Assembly: GCF_003071065.1 (NCBI RefSeq)
Contig: NZ_QCXX01000004.1
Location: 186,614 to 250,613 of the forward strand
DNA: 64,000 nucleotides
Direction of reading: 5' to 3'
Origin: Sphingobacterium athyrii
GTDB lineage: Bacteria; Bacteroidota; Bacteroidia; Sphingobacteriales; Sphingobacteriaceae
Within the stretch, counting starts at the first letter, position 1, and each line of letters begins with the position of its first letter. The notes below the pieces were generated by a model. It made no database searches. It saw only the letters and a program-made list of their open reading frames with translations, and was not told where the DNA came from. Below are positions 1 to 8,765 of this stretch, in pieces. The position numbers and the translations under genes are program-made.

Positions 1-654
1 GACCGAAAGCTGAGATTCAATGTCAAATGTCCGAATGCTTTCGATATCATCACCAAAGAATTCGATGCGGTAGGGAAGGTCGTTCGAGAAAGAAAAAATA
101 TCTACGATACCACCTCGTATGGCAAATTGCCCCGGTTCATAGACAAAATCTACACGTTCGAAATCGTACTCGATCAAAAACTCGTTGATAAAATCGATAC
201 TTAGCGCTGTGTTTTCTGTTATCTCCAGTGTATTTTTCTCCAGATCGGTACGATTGATTACCTTCTCGGCAATCGCTTCGGGGTAGGTAACCACCATCTT
301 TGGCAATTCCGACGTATGATTGAGCGAACTTAATGTTTCTGCACGCTGTAATACATTTGCCGAGTCCGTCTGTGTGAAATCAAAAGCTTTTCGGTAAGAA
401 GATGGGAAAAAAAGTACCTGCTTGTCCAGAAGGCTTTCCAGATCACTTAAAAAATAGGAGGCATCTTCGTGCGTCGGTAAAATAAAGACCATCGGACGCT
501 CCTGCAATTTGTAGGAGGAAACGGCAATAAATGCATCCGAAGAACCGATAAGACCTTTCAGCTGAATCTTTGGATTTTTGGACTGCATAGCTGTTGTAAG
601 CGATTGGACTGATTCGCTTTGACTGTATTTTTCTAGTATTTCTTGAATTCCCAC
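1..654 (-). CDS. mfd: Transcription-repair coupling factor Mfd, N-terminal part (truncated by window edge)
   Basis: The first 218 residues of Mfd, the ATP-dependent translocase that removes stalled RNA polymerase from damaged DNA and recruits UvrA. The frame is open to base 1, so the rest lies to the left. The visible part is the UvrB-homology module: a segment reading FAIRGGIVDIF followed by YRIEFFGDDIESIRTFD is characteristic of Mfd and UvrB. The start is taken as GTG at 654 (reading GIQEILEKY); a TTG two codons upstream at 660 is possible, and no ATG is available in frame. No Shine-Dalgarno sequence is visible, which is normal for this phylum. Family assignment is secure; only the exact start is uncertain. 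Confidence 0.9.
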   Translation of the reverse strand, partial: MGIQEILEKYSQSESVQSLTTAMQSKNPKIQLKGLIGSSDAFIAVSSYKLQERPMVFILPTHEDASYFLSDLESLLDKQVLFFPSSYRKAFDFTQTDSANVLQRAETLSSLNHTSELPKMVVTYPEAIAEKVINRTDLEKNTLEITENTALSIDFINEFLIEYDFERVDFVYEPGQFAIRGGIVDIFSFSNDLPYRIEFFGDDIESIRTFDIESQLSV

Positions 655-867
655 GAGCAAAAATTTCGAATAATTGCGAATTTAATTAAATCCTCTTAAG
701 TATGTGGTATGTTGTGCTAAATTTTTTGGTAAAAACTTGTCCGGAAGTGAACTTTTGATGCGGAGGCAAAAGGCAGTATGTCCTGAATTGCGAGCGAAAA
801 CGTTGTCAGGAAAGCACGGGTTATGCCGCATATCCCTAGAGATTAACTGTTGAGGCTCCTCAATGAG

Positions 868-999
868 CTATTTTACTAAGTGAAATGTATAGGCAAAGAC
901 CAATAAGATCAAAAGGATCGCCAGATAGATTAATTTATACTGCTCGTAGGCAGTGATACGATAGGATCCGATTTTAACACGGTTTTTGCTGTTTCTCAT
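868..999 (-). CDS. Small single-pass membrane protein (43 aa)
   Basis: A short open frame with ATG at 997-999 and a TAG stop at 868-870. It encodes 43 residues: a basic N-terminus (MRNSKNRVK), a short polar linker, then one hydrophobic segment at about residues 22-40 (KLIYLAILLILLVFAYTFH) and a basic end. Its start lies 2 bp after the stop of the upstream 194-residue gene, so the two are probably co-transcribed and translationally coupled. The positive-inside charge pattern and the tight coupling support a real gene. No function is recognised. Confidence 0.55.
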   Translation of the reverse strand: MRNSKNRVKIGSYRITAYEQYKLIYLAILLILLVFAYTFHLVK

Positions 1000-1001
1000 G
1001 A

Positions 1002-1586
1002 TTAATTTAGGTCGAGCTCAATTCGCTGTTCGCTAATATAGCTTTTTAATGTTGTATTGCCAAAAGCGTGTAGGGCGTTTTGAAAGTCTTCCCGATAATC
1101 GAACTGAAAATCCTCATGGAGTTTATCGTATTTACCGACAGCATGTTTTATACGGCCCGTGATATATTTATGCAATTTATGGGCTGCCGATTGATAGGAT
1201 GAATCGAATAGTCGCTCATAATCGCCTATGACCCGTTGTAGAATATAAAAACGAAATTCAGCTTCACTGGTTTTGTCTTTGGTGACTTTCTCGTGTTCGT
1301 TCACTAGGCCGCTGGCCTGTTTGACCAGCTTACTCAATGCAATAAAATTGCTGTGATGTGGTGTATTGGCAATCTGATTTGTCCCGATGTCAAACAATTG
1401 AGCGAGTTGCTTCCGCAATTTATCAATACGTTCCTCCAAGTCATATTCATTTTCCAGCAATTGAAAGTGCAATTGTTTCATCAGCATTTTGTCTTTGCTG
1501 ATCAGGCGGACAAGTAATTTGTCTTTTTCCTTTTGCGGTAATTCAAGGACTGCTTTCTTTAATTCTGCATCTTGGTGTAGCGACAT
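1002..1586 (-). CDS. Conserved hypothetical protein, helical (194 aa)
   Basis: Predicted soluble, strongly charged, mainly helical protein with no signal peptide or membrane segment. Residues about 1-70 (ELPQKEKDKLLVRLISKDK and following) look like a helical, partly coiled-coil region, and the C-terminal half is rich in aromatic and charged residues. It is the first gene of a two-gene minus-strand unit with the 43-residue membrane protein just downstream. I do not recognise the family. Good codon structure and a clean ATG start support it as a gene. Confidence 0.7.
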   Translation of the reverse strand: MSLHQDAELKKAVLELPQKEKDKLLVRLISKDKMLMKQLHFQLLENEYDLEERIDKLRKQLAQLFDIGTNQIANTPHHSNFIALSKLVKQASGLVNEHEKVTKDKTSEAEFRFYILQRVIGDYERLFDSSYQSAAHKLHKYITGRIKHAVGKYDKLHEDFQFDYREDFQNALHAFGNTTLKSYISEQRIELDLN

Positions 1587-1804
1587 GATTTAAAGTTATG
1601 ATGTTTTAATATAATCTTACCCTCCACAGAGGCATATTCTCTTTTTATAGTTTCCTCATCTACGCGTAAATAGCTGCTCTGTATATAGAGCAAAGATGAA
1701 AGACGCCTGCTTGTTCAGCTAACAGTCCGCCATCCTTGCTCCTTTATTCATTATCTTATTAAATTGGAGTCACCGCATGGCGTAGATATCCCGGTCCAAT
1801 TGAT

Positions 1805-3097
1805 CTAATACAATATTCTAAACTTGATCGTATTTTCAATCTGTTTCAATTGCTTCAATAGATCTTTATCATACTCACCTTGTATATCGGTAACAGCGTA
1901 ACCGATATCACTTTTGGTCATCAGGAACTGTGCAACGATATTGATATCATTCTGCGCATATACATTATTGATTTGGGCCATAATACCCGGAACGTTTTTA
2001 TGGATATGGAGCAATCTCGTCACCTGTTTTACTTTTGGTAAGATCAAATTCGGGAAATTACGGCTTAAATACGTATCCCCGTTGTTGATAAATTCGGCCA
2101 TGCGACGTGGGATAAATTCCGAATTTTTCTTCTTGCTTTTTTTATCATCAAAGACGACAATTCCTTTGGCATTACAGATATCCTTATTGATATGCCCCTT
2201 GATATCGCCCAGATATCCGATCGTTTTTAGCTTATCTGCCTGTTGCAGCTGTTCATCGGTAATGTCGATATTGTCGCCCAACAAAAGCATCCCAACATCC
2301 TTCACATATTTTTCTTCGAAGGTTTCTTTTGTACGGACCGAGAAACCATCTCTTTTTAAAATATGGGCTGCAATCTCAGGAACATCGCCGACAATGAGGC
2401 ACAGAATCCGATTTTTAGGGTAAGAGATCGCTCGTGGTAAATCATTCACGTACAAGAATTCATCAAAGCTGGGTGTAATGAAGTCTGCTTTTTCAGTGAC
2501 ACTTTTGCGCTGGATATTCTCTGTAAAGGCAAAGAATTTTTCAATCAATCCGGACTCTTTTAGCTGAAAATCCGAATAACCATCGCCGATGCCAAAAAGC
2601 CGCCCCTCGATATTGAGTTGTTTAAGTAGTTGTACTTTTCCACCTTCATTGGACAAAGGATTTTCTTCGTCAAACCCAATAATATTATCTTCCGCATCAA
2701 ATCTGAACGTATTTGCATAGATATTCTCGGTTTTGATATGATAGGGCGTCACAACGGGGGTGATAAATTCCTTAAAACCTCCGGAAACGATCCAAGCCGT
2801 ATCTGAATGTTTTCTGAAAAATTCCCGGTTGCGGGAGAAGGATGTTGATACCTTTTTCTTGAGGTGAGATACCAGTTTGTCCAAGTGGCTTCTGTTGGCA
2901 TTCAACAATTTTACCCGGCCGGCGAGTGCTTCGCGGAAGGAAAGTTTGCCTTCCATGGCAAGATTGGTATATCGTTCGATTTCTTGATAGATCGCTTCGC
3001 GCTCAGGATGATCTTCAAGTGAGATCCGGGCGAGCTCATCGAGCGCTTCTACTTGTGTAAATGTACTATCAAAATCAATGATGTAATAATTTTTCAT
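1805..3097 (-). CDS. serB: Phosphoserine phosphatase SerB fused to a SerA-derived ACT-containing regulatory tail
   Basis: Catalyses the last step of serine synthesis, phosphoserine to serine. The HAD phosphatase half spans about residues 1-215: motif I DFDST (D8 and D10), motif II SGG (105-107), K154, and motif IV GDGYSD (171-176). Residues about 230-430 resemble D-3-phosphoglycerate dehydrogenase (SerA) without its NAD-binding domain: a piece like the substrate-binding domain (ITDEQLQQADKLKTIGYLG), then NFPNLILP, then an ACT domain beginning HIHKNVPG and ending TIKFRILY. SerA's serine-contact pattern His-x-Asn plus a later Asn is kept (H366, N368, N386). The start MKNYYIID at 3097 is preferred; an in-frame ATG at 3178 would add 27 residues lying inside the duplicated leader. 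Feedback sensing of serine is an inference from the ACT domain. Confidence 0.88.
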   Translation of the reverse strand: MKNYYIIDFDSTFTQVEALDELARISLEDHPEREAIYQEIERYTNLAMEGKLSFREALAGRVKLLNANRSHLDKLVSHLKKKVSTSFSRNREFFRKHSDTAWIVSGGFKEFITPVVTPYHIKTENIYANTFRFDAEDNIIGFDEENPLSNEGGKVQLLKQLNIEGRLFGIGDGYSDFQLKESGLIEKFFAFTENIQRKSVTEKADFITPSFDEFLYVNDLPRAISYPKNRILCLIVGDVPEIAAHILKRDGFSVRTKETFEEKYVKDVGMLLLGDNIDITDEQLQQADKLKTIGYLGDIKGHINKDICNAKGIVVFDDKKSKKKNSEFIPRRMAEFINNGDTYLSRNFPNLILPKVKQVTRLLHIHKNVPGIMAQINNVYAQNDINIVAQFLMTKSDIGYAVTDIQGEYDKDLLKQLKQIENTIKFRILY

Positions 3098-3320
3098 CGT
3101 AATAATTTGTTTTTTAATGGTGATGAAGCTATCATGAGCAGTACGTATCACTATTGAGTGTGACTTGGTTAACCTCATGATGGTTTCATCGCAATAACTT
3201 GTTTTTTAATGGTGATGAAGCTATCATGAGCGGTACGTATCATTTTTGAATTGTGACTTTGTTAACATCATGATGGTTTCATCGTAATAACTTGTTTTTA
3301 ATGACGATGAAGCTATCATG
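3092..3320. repeat. Tandem direct repeat (92/93 bp, about 2.4 copies) over the serB start and leader
   Basis: Three aligned copies begin at 3095, 3187 and 3280 (offsets 92 and 93 bp), sharing words such as TTTCATCGTAATAACTTG, GATGAAGCTATCATGA and the TTAAC...ATGATGG boundary. The third copy stops near 3320. Each copy carries, on the minus strand, the same ATG context; in copy one this ATG is the serB start, while in the other two it opens the tiny frame Met-Lys-Pro-Ser-stop. The array therefore duplicated the 5' leader of serB. From serB to the next gene (3098-3485) nothing else is seen apart from AT-rich sequence with no clear promoter. Confidence 0.85.
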
Positions 3321-3485
3321 GCCAACTAATCATTCCTTAATAAGCAATAGAGGTTTGTGATTGTTTCACAGGATTACTGTTTAGCAAATGAATCAATCAT
3401 AAACATGCAGGCTTTATTTTTTTATCTGATAGTTTGATACGCTCATGACGGGTTCAGGGTTTGGTTGTTTACTATTTATGTTATT

Positions 3486-4457
3486 TTACTGTTTGTTGTA
3501 CAAATTTGCAATTTCTTTTAATGTTTGTTCCAATGGACGATAGTTGTGGTTCAGGAGTGACTGGACCTTTGCATTGGAGTATTGTAATTTAGCGCTTGAT
3601 GCCGCGGCCGTTTCTTTGGTCAGCGATGAGCCCGATTTCTTGAAGACAGATAACACACCAGAGACAGTGGACGCGATCTGAAGAAGTGTTTCGGAAACTT
3701 CAATCGTAGGCTCGGGCTTGTTCATTAGGACACTGGCTACACTGAGCAAATCTTTATTGAGGATGTTGACGTGATTGATGATATAACGTTCAGCAGTAAT
3801 ATCGCTTTTTTCCATTAATTGGATCATGATTGTTGCGACATCCTCGACGTCAACTATCCCAACACTCCCCTTTGGATAAAACTTCAATCCTTTATTGATC
3901 ATTGAGAACAGTGCTCCCGATCCCTTATCTTTGGCCGCTGCGCCCAATATGACAGATGGATTCACAATAACAGCATCCAGGCCCTCGGTAATACCGCGCC
4001 AAACCTCCATTTCTGCCTGATATTTAGAAAGCGAATAATTAGAGGTCGTCGGACTGTGCTCCCAATGATCTTTCTCCGAGACTGGCAGGTTGTCCTTATT
4101 TGTGCCCAAAGCCGCGATTGAACTGACATGAAGCAGGCGAATGCCCTTTTCTAAACATAGATTGACAATATGCGCAGTTCCTTCTACATTGACCTTAAAA
4201 AGTGATTTGACATCTTTCTTCTGATAGGAAACCAGCGCAGCGCAATGATATACTTTTGTCACTCCTTCCAGCGCATCTTCGAGCTCAAAATAATTGTTGA
4301 TATCTGCATCAATCCATTGAATCAATGATGAGGACAGTAGGGCTGCCGGAATAGTCGATTGAGCTCTTTTGATGGCAATGACGTCAATTCCGCGGTCTAT
4401 CAATTGTTTGATTAGCGTAGACCCTAAAAAACCTGTTCCTCCAGTTATTAATATCAC
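3486..4457 (-). CDS. NAD(P)-dependent epimerase/dehydratase (extended SDR family)
   Basis: A 323-residue Rossmann-fold protein. The nucleotide-binding motif GGTGFLG is at residues 6-12, a serine-rich strand (HVSSIAALG) is in the position of the catalytic Ser, and YSLSK supplies the YxxxK catalytic pair. The overall pattern resembles dihydroflavonol-4-reductase-like or sugar epimerase enzymes of Bacteroidota. The substrate cannot be read from sequence. The start codon is GTG at 4455-4457, because no ATG precedes the glycine motif. It is divergent from the ureohydrolase-like gene at 4565, with about 107 bp between them. Confidence 0.85.
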   Translation of the reverse strand: MILITGGTGFLGSTLIKQLIDRGIDVIAIKRAQSTIPAALLSSSLIQWIDADINNYFELEDALEGVTKVYHCAALVSYQKKDVKSLFKVNVEGTAHIVNLCLEKGIRLLHVSSIAALGTNKDNLPVSEKDHWEHSPTTSNYSLSKYQAEMEVWRGITEGLDAVIVNPSVILGAAAKDKGSGALFSMINKGLKFYPKGSVGIVDVEDVATIMIQLMEKSDITAERYIINHVNILNKDLLSVASVLMNKPEPTIEVSETLLQIASTVSGVLSVFKKSGSSLTKETAAASSAKLQYSNAKVQSLLNHNYRPLEQTLKEIANLYNKQ

Positions 4458-4564
4458 TTGATAAAGATACTGTTAAAAATAATGTTTTCAAAAGTTAGTT
4501 AATAAATGGATATTTGTGTGAGTTGCATCCCAAAAAATGAGGTGTCTTAAACAAACTATAGCTT

Positions 4565-5752
4565 ATGTCGTCATTGTCCGTATTTTTCAGTCCGATCTCA
4601 ATTACAAGTATTTCTCCTGAGCATGGTTTCCTGAGCTCCCAGTTAGGGAATGTGATCCAGGCTTATGAGACCGATTTTCCTACCTGGGAGGAAAGTGATA
4701 AGCCCCAGTTGGCAATTGTCGGTGTGCAGGAAGATCGGGCATCCATCAATAACAATGGGACCGACAAAGCCCCTGATGCGGTACGCAAACATCTTTATAC
4801 GCTGTATCAAGGCGATTATAAGATGAATATAGTAGATCTGGGCAATATAAAAGCGGGTAATACCATCCAAGATACCTATGTCGCACTGAAATCTGTGGTA
4901 GAAGAATTGGTGAAGGCCAATATCCTTCCGATAATTATTGGTGGCGGACAGGATTTGACTTATGCACAATACTTGGGATACCAGAATTTGGAACGAAAGA
5001 TTGAGCTTGCTATTGTGGATTCACGTTTTGATCTCAATCAGGAAGAAGCCGAAAATGTCAGTCTCAATTCGAGGTCTTATGTCAATCACATTATTCTACA
5101 TCAGCCTGATTATTTGTTTAACCTGAATTCCATTGCTTACCAGACCTACCTTGTCAGTAAAGAATCCATCAATATGTACGACAAATTGTTTTTCAATGCA
5201 ACCCGCGTGGGCATGATCGCAGGTAGGATGGATCAGTCCGAACCTCTTATCCGGGCGGCCGATATGATCAGTTTTGACATTGGGGCCATCCGTGCCTCGG
5301 AGGCACCCGGCAATGCCAATGCAATTCCAAATGGGCTGTACGGCGACGAAGCATGTCAGCTGGCACGCTATGCCGGTATGTCCGACAAATGTACTTCTAT
5401 CGGTTTCTATGAACTGAACCCCACATTTGATCCGATGGAACAGACGGCCATGTTGGTGTCGCAGATGGTCTGGTGTTTTATTGATGGCTATTATAACCGT
5501 AAACAAGATACACCGTTGTACCCGAAATCATCCTATATTATCTATCGTACAACACTCGAAAATGAAGAACATGAATTGGTTTTTGTGAAAAGCAAAAAAT
5601 CTGACCGCTGGTGGATACAGGTACCATACTTTGGATCAAAATCGGTCAATGAAAGGTATTATCTGGTGCCGTGCCGCTACGAAGATTATCAGCTAGCTAT
5701 TTCTGGCGAAATGCCTGATCTGTGGTGGAAGACTCATCAAAAACTGCAATAG
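4565..5752 (+). CDS. Ureohydrolase (arginase/formimidoylglutamase)-fold protein with degenerate metal site
   Basis: A 395-residue member of the arginase/agmatinase/formimidoylglutamase fold. The three manganese-ligand motifs are recognisable but altered: GGDHS is GGGQD (126-130, His to Gln), DAHxD is DSRFD (152-156, His to Arg), and SxDxD is SFDIG (236-240, second Asp to Gly). ELNP at 283-286 matches the conserved strand after the active site. A non-canonical C-terminal part of about 100 residues is rich in Trp and Tyr. Databases usually call this formimidoylglutamase, but the lost ligands argue against standard Mn-dependent hydrolysis. A non-catalytic binding role is an inference. Confidence 0.8.
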   Translation: MSSLSVFFSPISITSISPEHGFLSSQLGNVIQAYETDFPTWEESDKPQLAIVGVQEDRASINNNGTDKAPDAVRKHLYTLYQGDYKMNIVDLGNIKAGNTIQDTYVALKSVVEELVKANILPIIIGGGQDLTYAQYLGYQNLERKIELAIVDSRFDLNQEEAENVSLNSRSYVNHIILHQPDYLFNLNSIAYQTYLVSKESINMYDKLFFNATRVGMIAGRMDQSEPLIRAADMISFDIGAIRASEAPGNANAIPNGLYGDEACQLARYAGMSDKCTSIGFYELNPTFDPMEQTAMLVSQMVWCFIDGYYNRKQDTPLYPKSSYIIYRTTLENEEHELVFVKSKKSDRWWIQVPYFGSKSVNERYYLVPCRYEDYQLAISGEMPDLWWKTHQKLQ

Positions 5753-5925
5753 GCAACAATAAATGGCGGATCACTCCTCATGAAATAACTATCTATGAGA
5801 TGTTCACATTCAGTGACACAGGAGTGATTGCAGCGTTCCCGAATTTTGAGAACATATATGCATCGGTCAAAAGGGGTACGATGGTACGAAACGATCCATC
5901 TATACTTCCGCAGGACTTAACGTAA
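5753..5925 (+). other. Possible coding remnant behind the ureohydrolase-like gene
   Basis: After the stop at 5752, another frame stays open to a TAA at 5923-5925. It reads NNKWRITPHEITIYEMFTFS and ends ILPQDLT, with plausible codon use. It could begin at ATG 5722, overlapping the previous gene, or at ATG 5799. I do not recognise the product; it may be a small gene, a decayed fragment, or chance. Confidence 0.25.
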
Positions 5926-5994
5926 ATCAAAAATTTCAATAACAGTTATACGGTGACAAAAGCCAAAAGCTGTTATTCTCGTAAAATTTAAATC

Positions 5995-7317
5995 ATGGAA
6001 ATATTTTTCTTTGCAGGCATTGTCTTGTTGCTGGTCATTTTGATCATATTGGTATTAAAAAAAAATACTGCGCCAGGTTTGGATATCGGTCCGAATAAGG
6101 AGATGGAAACATTGAAAATAGAACTGGCGCGTTCACAGCAACGGGAGCAAAGTCTCCTCGAAGAACGTTTAATGTTGAGGAACGAATTGGATAAAGAGCG
6201 CGAGAGTGTATTGGTCGCTGAGCGCTCGCTGGAAAGTACACGTTCCTTCTATGAGGCCCAATTGGATAAATTCCAGGAACAAAAAAATGAAATCGCTGAA
6301 ATAAAAAGACAGTTTAACAATGAATTTCAAGTGATCGCCAATAAAATATTGGAAGAGAAAACGCAGAAATTTACCGAAACAAATCACCGTTCACTCGGTC
6401 TGATCTTGGATCCCTTAAAGGAAAAAATCAAGCTGTTTGAGGAGAAGGTAGATAAAAATTATAACCAGGAAGCGGCTGAACGCAATTCCTTGAAGGGCGT
6501 TGTATTGCAATTGGTCGAACAGAGTCTCAAGATTAAAGATGAAGCCAATAGCTTAACCAAAGCGTTAAAAGGAGATACAAAAAAACAAGGCAATTGGGGG
6601 GAAGTGATTTTGGAAAGAGTGCTGGAACGTTCGGGACTGATGAAAGACCGTGAATTTAGGCTACAGGTTTCCTTGATGGATGCCGAAGGGCGCAGAATGC
6701 AGCCCGATGCAATTATTGATCTCCCAGAAGATAAACATCTTATCGTGGATTCTAAAGTTTCCCTGATTGCTTATGAACGTTGGGTCAATGCCGAGACCGA
6801 TGAAGACCGCGCGATTTTTGCTAAGCAACATGTACAGTCTGTCGAAAATCATGTGAAAGAACTTTCCGCTAAAAACTACCATGAGCTATATGGGATAGAA
6901 TCGCCGGAATTTGTTCTTTTGTTTATGCCGATTGAATCCGCATTGAGCATGTCTGTCGCAGAAAAACCGGATCTATTCAGTGATGCCTGGGATCGCAAGG
7001 TCGTGATCGTCAGCCCATCCACCCTGCTAGCGACATTGCGTACGATCGCCAGTATCTGGAAACAAGAACGTCAGACACGCAATGTGATTGAAATCGCCAA
7101 AGAAGCTGGCAGTTTGTACGATAAATTTGTGAGCTTCCTGACGGATATGGAGCAGGTTCAAAATCAGCTGGAACGCGCATTGAAAAGCCATGAAGATGCG
7201 ACCAAAAAGCTGTCTACAGGGGCGGGAAATGTTATCGGAAAAGTAGAGAAGCTGAAACGCTTGGGCGCAAAGGCGAATAAACAGATCGATGCTAAATTTC
7301 TGGACGAAGACGAGTAA
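5995..7317 (+). CDS. rmuC: DNA recombination protein RmuC
   Basis: A 440-residue RmuC-family protein, linked in E. coli to limiting recombination at inverted repeats; the family carries a restriction-endonuclease-like core. Residues 1-22 form an N-terminal membrane anchor (IFFFAGIVLLLVILIILVL). A long coiled coil runs from about 35 to 125, and the conserved nuclease-like domain follows: GNWGEVILERVLERSGL, then PDAIIDLPEDKHLIVDSKVSL, where the acidic and lysine residues match the family's putative active site. The C-terminus is a short coiled coil. It is apparently a single-gene transcript. Confidence 0.92.
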   Translation: MEIFFFAGIVLLLVILIILVLKKNTAPGLDIGPNKEMETLKIELARSQQREQSLLEERLMLRNELDKERESVLVAERSLESTRSFYEAQLDKFQEQKNEIAEIKRQFNNEFQVIANKILEEKTQKFTETNHRSLGLILDPLKEKIKLFEEKVDKNYNQEAAERNSLKGVVLQLVEQSLKIKDEANSLTKALKGDTKKQGNWGEVILERVLERSGLMKDREFRLQVSLMDAEGRRMQPDAIIDLPEDKHLIVDSKVSLIAYERWVNAETDEDRAIFAKQHVQSVENHVKELSAKNYHELYGIESPEFVLLFMPIESALSMSVAEKPDLFSDAWDRKVVIVSPSTLLATLRTIASIWKQERQTRNVIEIAKEAGSLYDKFVSFLTDMEQVQNQLERALKSHEDATKKLSTGAGNVIGKVEKLKRLGAKANKQIDAKFLDEDE

Positions 7318-7376
7318 TTAAGTCTTCCTTCCCGACAGGTCCTGTAGGCATAACAACAAAGATTGAAGAGCTGGTC

Positions 7377-7495
7377 ATAAGCCGAAAGCTTGAAAACAGT
7401 AAAGTCTCAGTACTTATATCTCCATAGTAATAGATAATGCAAGCTCACTTATAAGCCGTAGGCTTGTACCCGGCAAAGTCTCAATACTCACGACT
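7377..7495. repeat. Imperfect direct repeat in the rmuC/DUF4407 intergenic region
   Basis: Two imperfect copies of a roughly 40-bp word start near 7377 and 7452. They share ATAAGCCG(A/T)A(A/G)GCTTG and then AAAGTCTCA(G/A)TACT. The second copy is followed by further short CTCAATACT/ACTCAATACTAATAC echoes. No gene or terminator is seen here. Confidence 0.5.
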
Positions 7496-7518
7496 AACTA
7501 CTCAATACTAATACCTCC

Positions 7519-8595
7519 CTACAGTTCTTTCATGCGTTTGTTGATTGAAACATCCACATAAGTATCCTTTAGACGATCAACAGCCTCCTTCTCCACAACG
7601 AGATTGGTATCCGATTCGTAATCGTGTAGAGTTCTTAGATTTTGGATTTCATTGTCGTAAGGATCGCGTCCGGCCAATAGTTTGACAATGACAGGAAGAC
7701 ATTCCAGAAACACAAAGAGCAGTGCGATAAAGAATACCGCATTCGCATTGGATTCATTGACCTTTCCATTGGCATCATAGCGCAGATTACCCAGCGCCGA
7801 ATTGCGATCGGCGAAACCTGCAACGTTCACGGCGCTGTCCAGCGAGGCATTTGACAAAACCTTTTGATCCAGTATCCCTTCAAATTTTTGCTTTTGACGG
7901 ATAGCATTTTGTTGTGCTGCTATTTTATTACGTAGCGTATCCAGATAAGCTTCTTTCTTTTTAAGATCTTCTTCCTTCATTTTAGCATAGGGGCCATAAC
8001 CCATCACACCCGATGTCTCCGTGGTTTTATTACCATAGATTTCATAATTTAATTTGGTGCGGTCGGTCTTGATACTAGATTCAAGTGAATCACGCTCTAC
8101 ACTTGTTGCCTTTAATTGATTGACCTCATTGCTGTATTTTTTGTTGAATGTATTATTGAGGGTGTCGATCTTTGCGCGTTGGTCAGCAAGATAACGTACA
8201 CGTAAATTCTCGCGGATCTCTTTGTCGAAAATTTTTAGCTCCAATGGACGTGAAATGACCAAACCAATTAGAATAGCCAACAAAATACGGGGCAAAGCCT
8301 GTAAGAGCTGCATCCAGCCACTTTTGGATTTATTGATGCTCAATACGATGTATCGATCCATATTGAATATCGCCAAGCCCCAAATGATGCCAAATACAAT
8401 GGCCAGAAACCAGTCCAACGTTCCTCCGCTGAATACAAAATACATCGCATACCCACCAGAAAGACTGGCAAATAATCCAGTAAAAAAGATAGTAGCACCT
8501 ATGGCTGTGTACTTACTATGCTCCTCGGGATACTTTTCAAGAGTTTCTTGATGTACACCTGCACATCCCCAAAAGAAACGGTTAATAGCGCTCAT
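7519..8595 (-). CDS. DUF4407 domain-containing membrane protein
   Basis: An integral membrane protein of about 358 residues. Hydrophobic segments lie near residues 28-75 (two), 95-115 and at about 285-305 (AVFFIALLFVFLECLPVIV). Between them is a long extracytoplasmic or cytoplasmic helical region rich in Lys, Glu and Gln, probably a coiled coil. This arrangement is typical of DUF4407, whose function is unknown. The start is placed at ATG 8595 (MSAINRFFWGCAG); an upstream TTG at 8613 would add six residues. No operon partner is visible. Confidence 0.8.
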   Translation of the reverse strand: MSAINRFFWGCAGVHQETLEKYPEEHSKYTAIGATIFFTGLFASLSGGYAMYFVFSGGTLDWFLAIVFGIIWGLAIFNMDRYIVLSINKSKSGWMQLLQALPRILLAILIGLVISRPLELKIFDKEIRENLRVRYLADQRAKIDTLNNTFNKKYSNEVNQLKATSVERDSLESSIKTDRTKLNYEIYGNKTTETSGVMGYGPYAKMKEEDLKKKEAYLDTLRNKIAAQQNAIRQKQKFEGILDQKVLSNASLDSAVNVAGFADRNSALGNLRYDANGKVNESNANAVFFIALLFVFLECLPVIVKLLAGRDPYDNEIQNLRTLHDYESDTNLVVEKEAVDRLKDTYVDVSINKRMKEL

Positions 8596-8730
8596 TAAAA
8601 TATTTTTATCCAAATTGACAGAATATTTTTAACAAGATTTGCGAATAAGTTTTTGTTTTACAATAGGATGACGGTTTTTTGCTCACTTAGGATGCAAAGA
8701 GGTGGGGCTCCCGTATTTGCCTAATTTTAT

Positions 8731-8738
8731 TATCTTTG
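8731..8738 (+). promoter_or_regulatory. Bacteroidota -7 element (TATCTTTG) before the M3 peptidase gene
   Basis: TATCTTTG matches the phylum's TAnnTTTG -7 consensus 28 bp before the start codon. No TTG is found at the expected 19-21 bp upstream, so only half of the promoter matches. Confidence 0.5.
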
Positions 8739-8765
8739 AAAAAAAATCAGGAATAATCAGACGAT

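Noticed and set aside
1914..2423. 169-residue plus-strand frame inside serB
   Set aside because: Antisense shadow; hydrophobic composition arises from the reverse complement of conserved SerB/SerA codons.
3092..3320. T-box or CRISPR-like array interpretation of the repeat
   Set aside because: Only 2.4 units of 92/93 bp without spacers, no cas genes, and no T-box specifier structure.
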